Shown piece by piece: positions 5,522-5,608 of a stretch of 5,608 nucleotides of DNA. Under the pieces are notes generated by a model that had not been told where the DNA came from, searched no databases, and saw only the letters and a program-made list of their open reading frames with translations. The stretch is from the NCBI GenBank assembly GCA_036821645.1, contig DAISJD010000171.1, positions 1-5,608 on the forward strand, read 5' to 3'. The translations under genes and the position numbers were made by a program. Position 1 is the first letter of the stretch; every line of letters starts with the position of its first letter. This DNA comes from DAISJD01 sp036821645. Lineage in GTDB: Bacteria; Pseudomonadota; Alphaproteobacteria; ATCC43930; CGMCC-115725.

Positions 5522-5608
5522 CTGTCTCCTTTACACATCTCCGAGCCCACGAGAACAGAGAGGATGTCGTATGCCGGCCTCCTCCTGTAAAAAAAAAAAC
5601 CATCTTTT
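5522..5608 (+). other. Illumina Nextera adapter read-through (non-genomic sequence)
   Basis: From 5522 the sequence follows the Nextera library end in order. Bases 5522-5540 match the 19-base mosaic end at 17 positions. Bases 5541-5555 match the read-2 adapter (CCGAGCCCACGAGAC) at 14 of 15. An 8-base index CAGAGAGG follows at 5556-5563, which I recall as a standard i7 index. Next is a degraded copy of the P7 tail (ATGTCGTATGCCG and onward, 5564-5588), then eleven A residues (5589-5599), as in reads past a fragment end, and a few noise bases. The scattered mismatches fit low-quality read ends assembled into a contig. Nothing here should be annotated biologically. Confidence 0.96.

Noticed and set aside
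5589..5608. Poly-A run at the end, looking like a terminator or tail
   Set aside because: It follows the P7 adapter tail and is the usual sequencer read-out past the end of a library fragment.

Overview
The window looks like a short contig, or a contig end, from a GC-rich Gram-negative bacterium. The gene types, the strong preference for G or C at third codon positions (roughly 60-65% GC by eye outside the central segment) and the style of the ChrA and MetC proteins suggest an alphaproteobacterium, perhaps Rhodospirillales-like. That placement is an inference from sequence style, not from a search.

Layout, left to right. At 2-802 (+) is the C-terminal half of a long-form ChrA chromate transporter, cut by the left edge. 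Only 6 bases separate its stop from the stop of a convergent gene at 809-1783 (-), a six-helix voltage-gated potassium channel with a C-terminal metal-knuckle-like tail. Next is a mixed intergenic stretch (1784-2113) with a possible 42-codon reading frame at 1835-1963 (-). From about 1977 to 3070 the base composition drops sharply to roughly 30% GC. This AT-rich segment carries one gene at 2114-2941 (+), an unrecognised membrane protein with two N-terminal helices and a long polar domain, followed by an imperfect hairpin at 2943-2973. GC-rich sequence resumes with an MFS transporter at 3084-4373 (+). Thirty bases later a cystathionine beta-lyase gene (metC, PLP enzyme) begins at 4404 and runs off the right end.

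The last 87 bases (5522-5608) are not genomic. They are an error-containing copy of the Illumina Nextera transposase end, i7 read-2 adapter, an 8-base index, the flow-cell tail and a poly-A run. The apparent C-terminus of metC beyond residue 372 is therefore an artefact. The first 19 bases may be a badly degraded copy of the same transposon end, but this is much weaker.

Functionally, the MFS transporter and metC look like one transcription unit, suggesting transport linked to sulfur amino acids or another small metabolite. ChrA (oxyanion efflux) and the potassium channel are independent membrane functions. The AT-rich gene looks recently acquired and is the only protein here with no assignable role. 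I see no complete multi-gene novel system. The best biological lead is the isolated AT-rich membrane gene, and the firmest observation is the adapter artefact.
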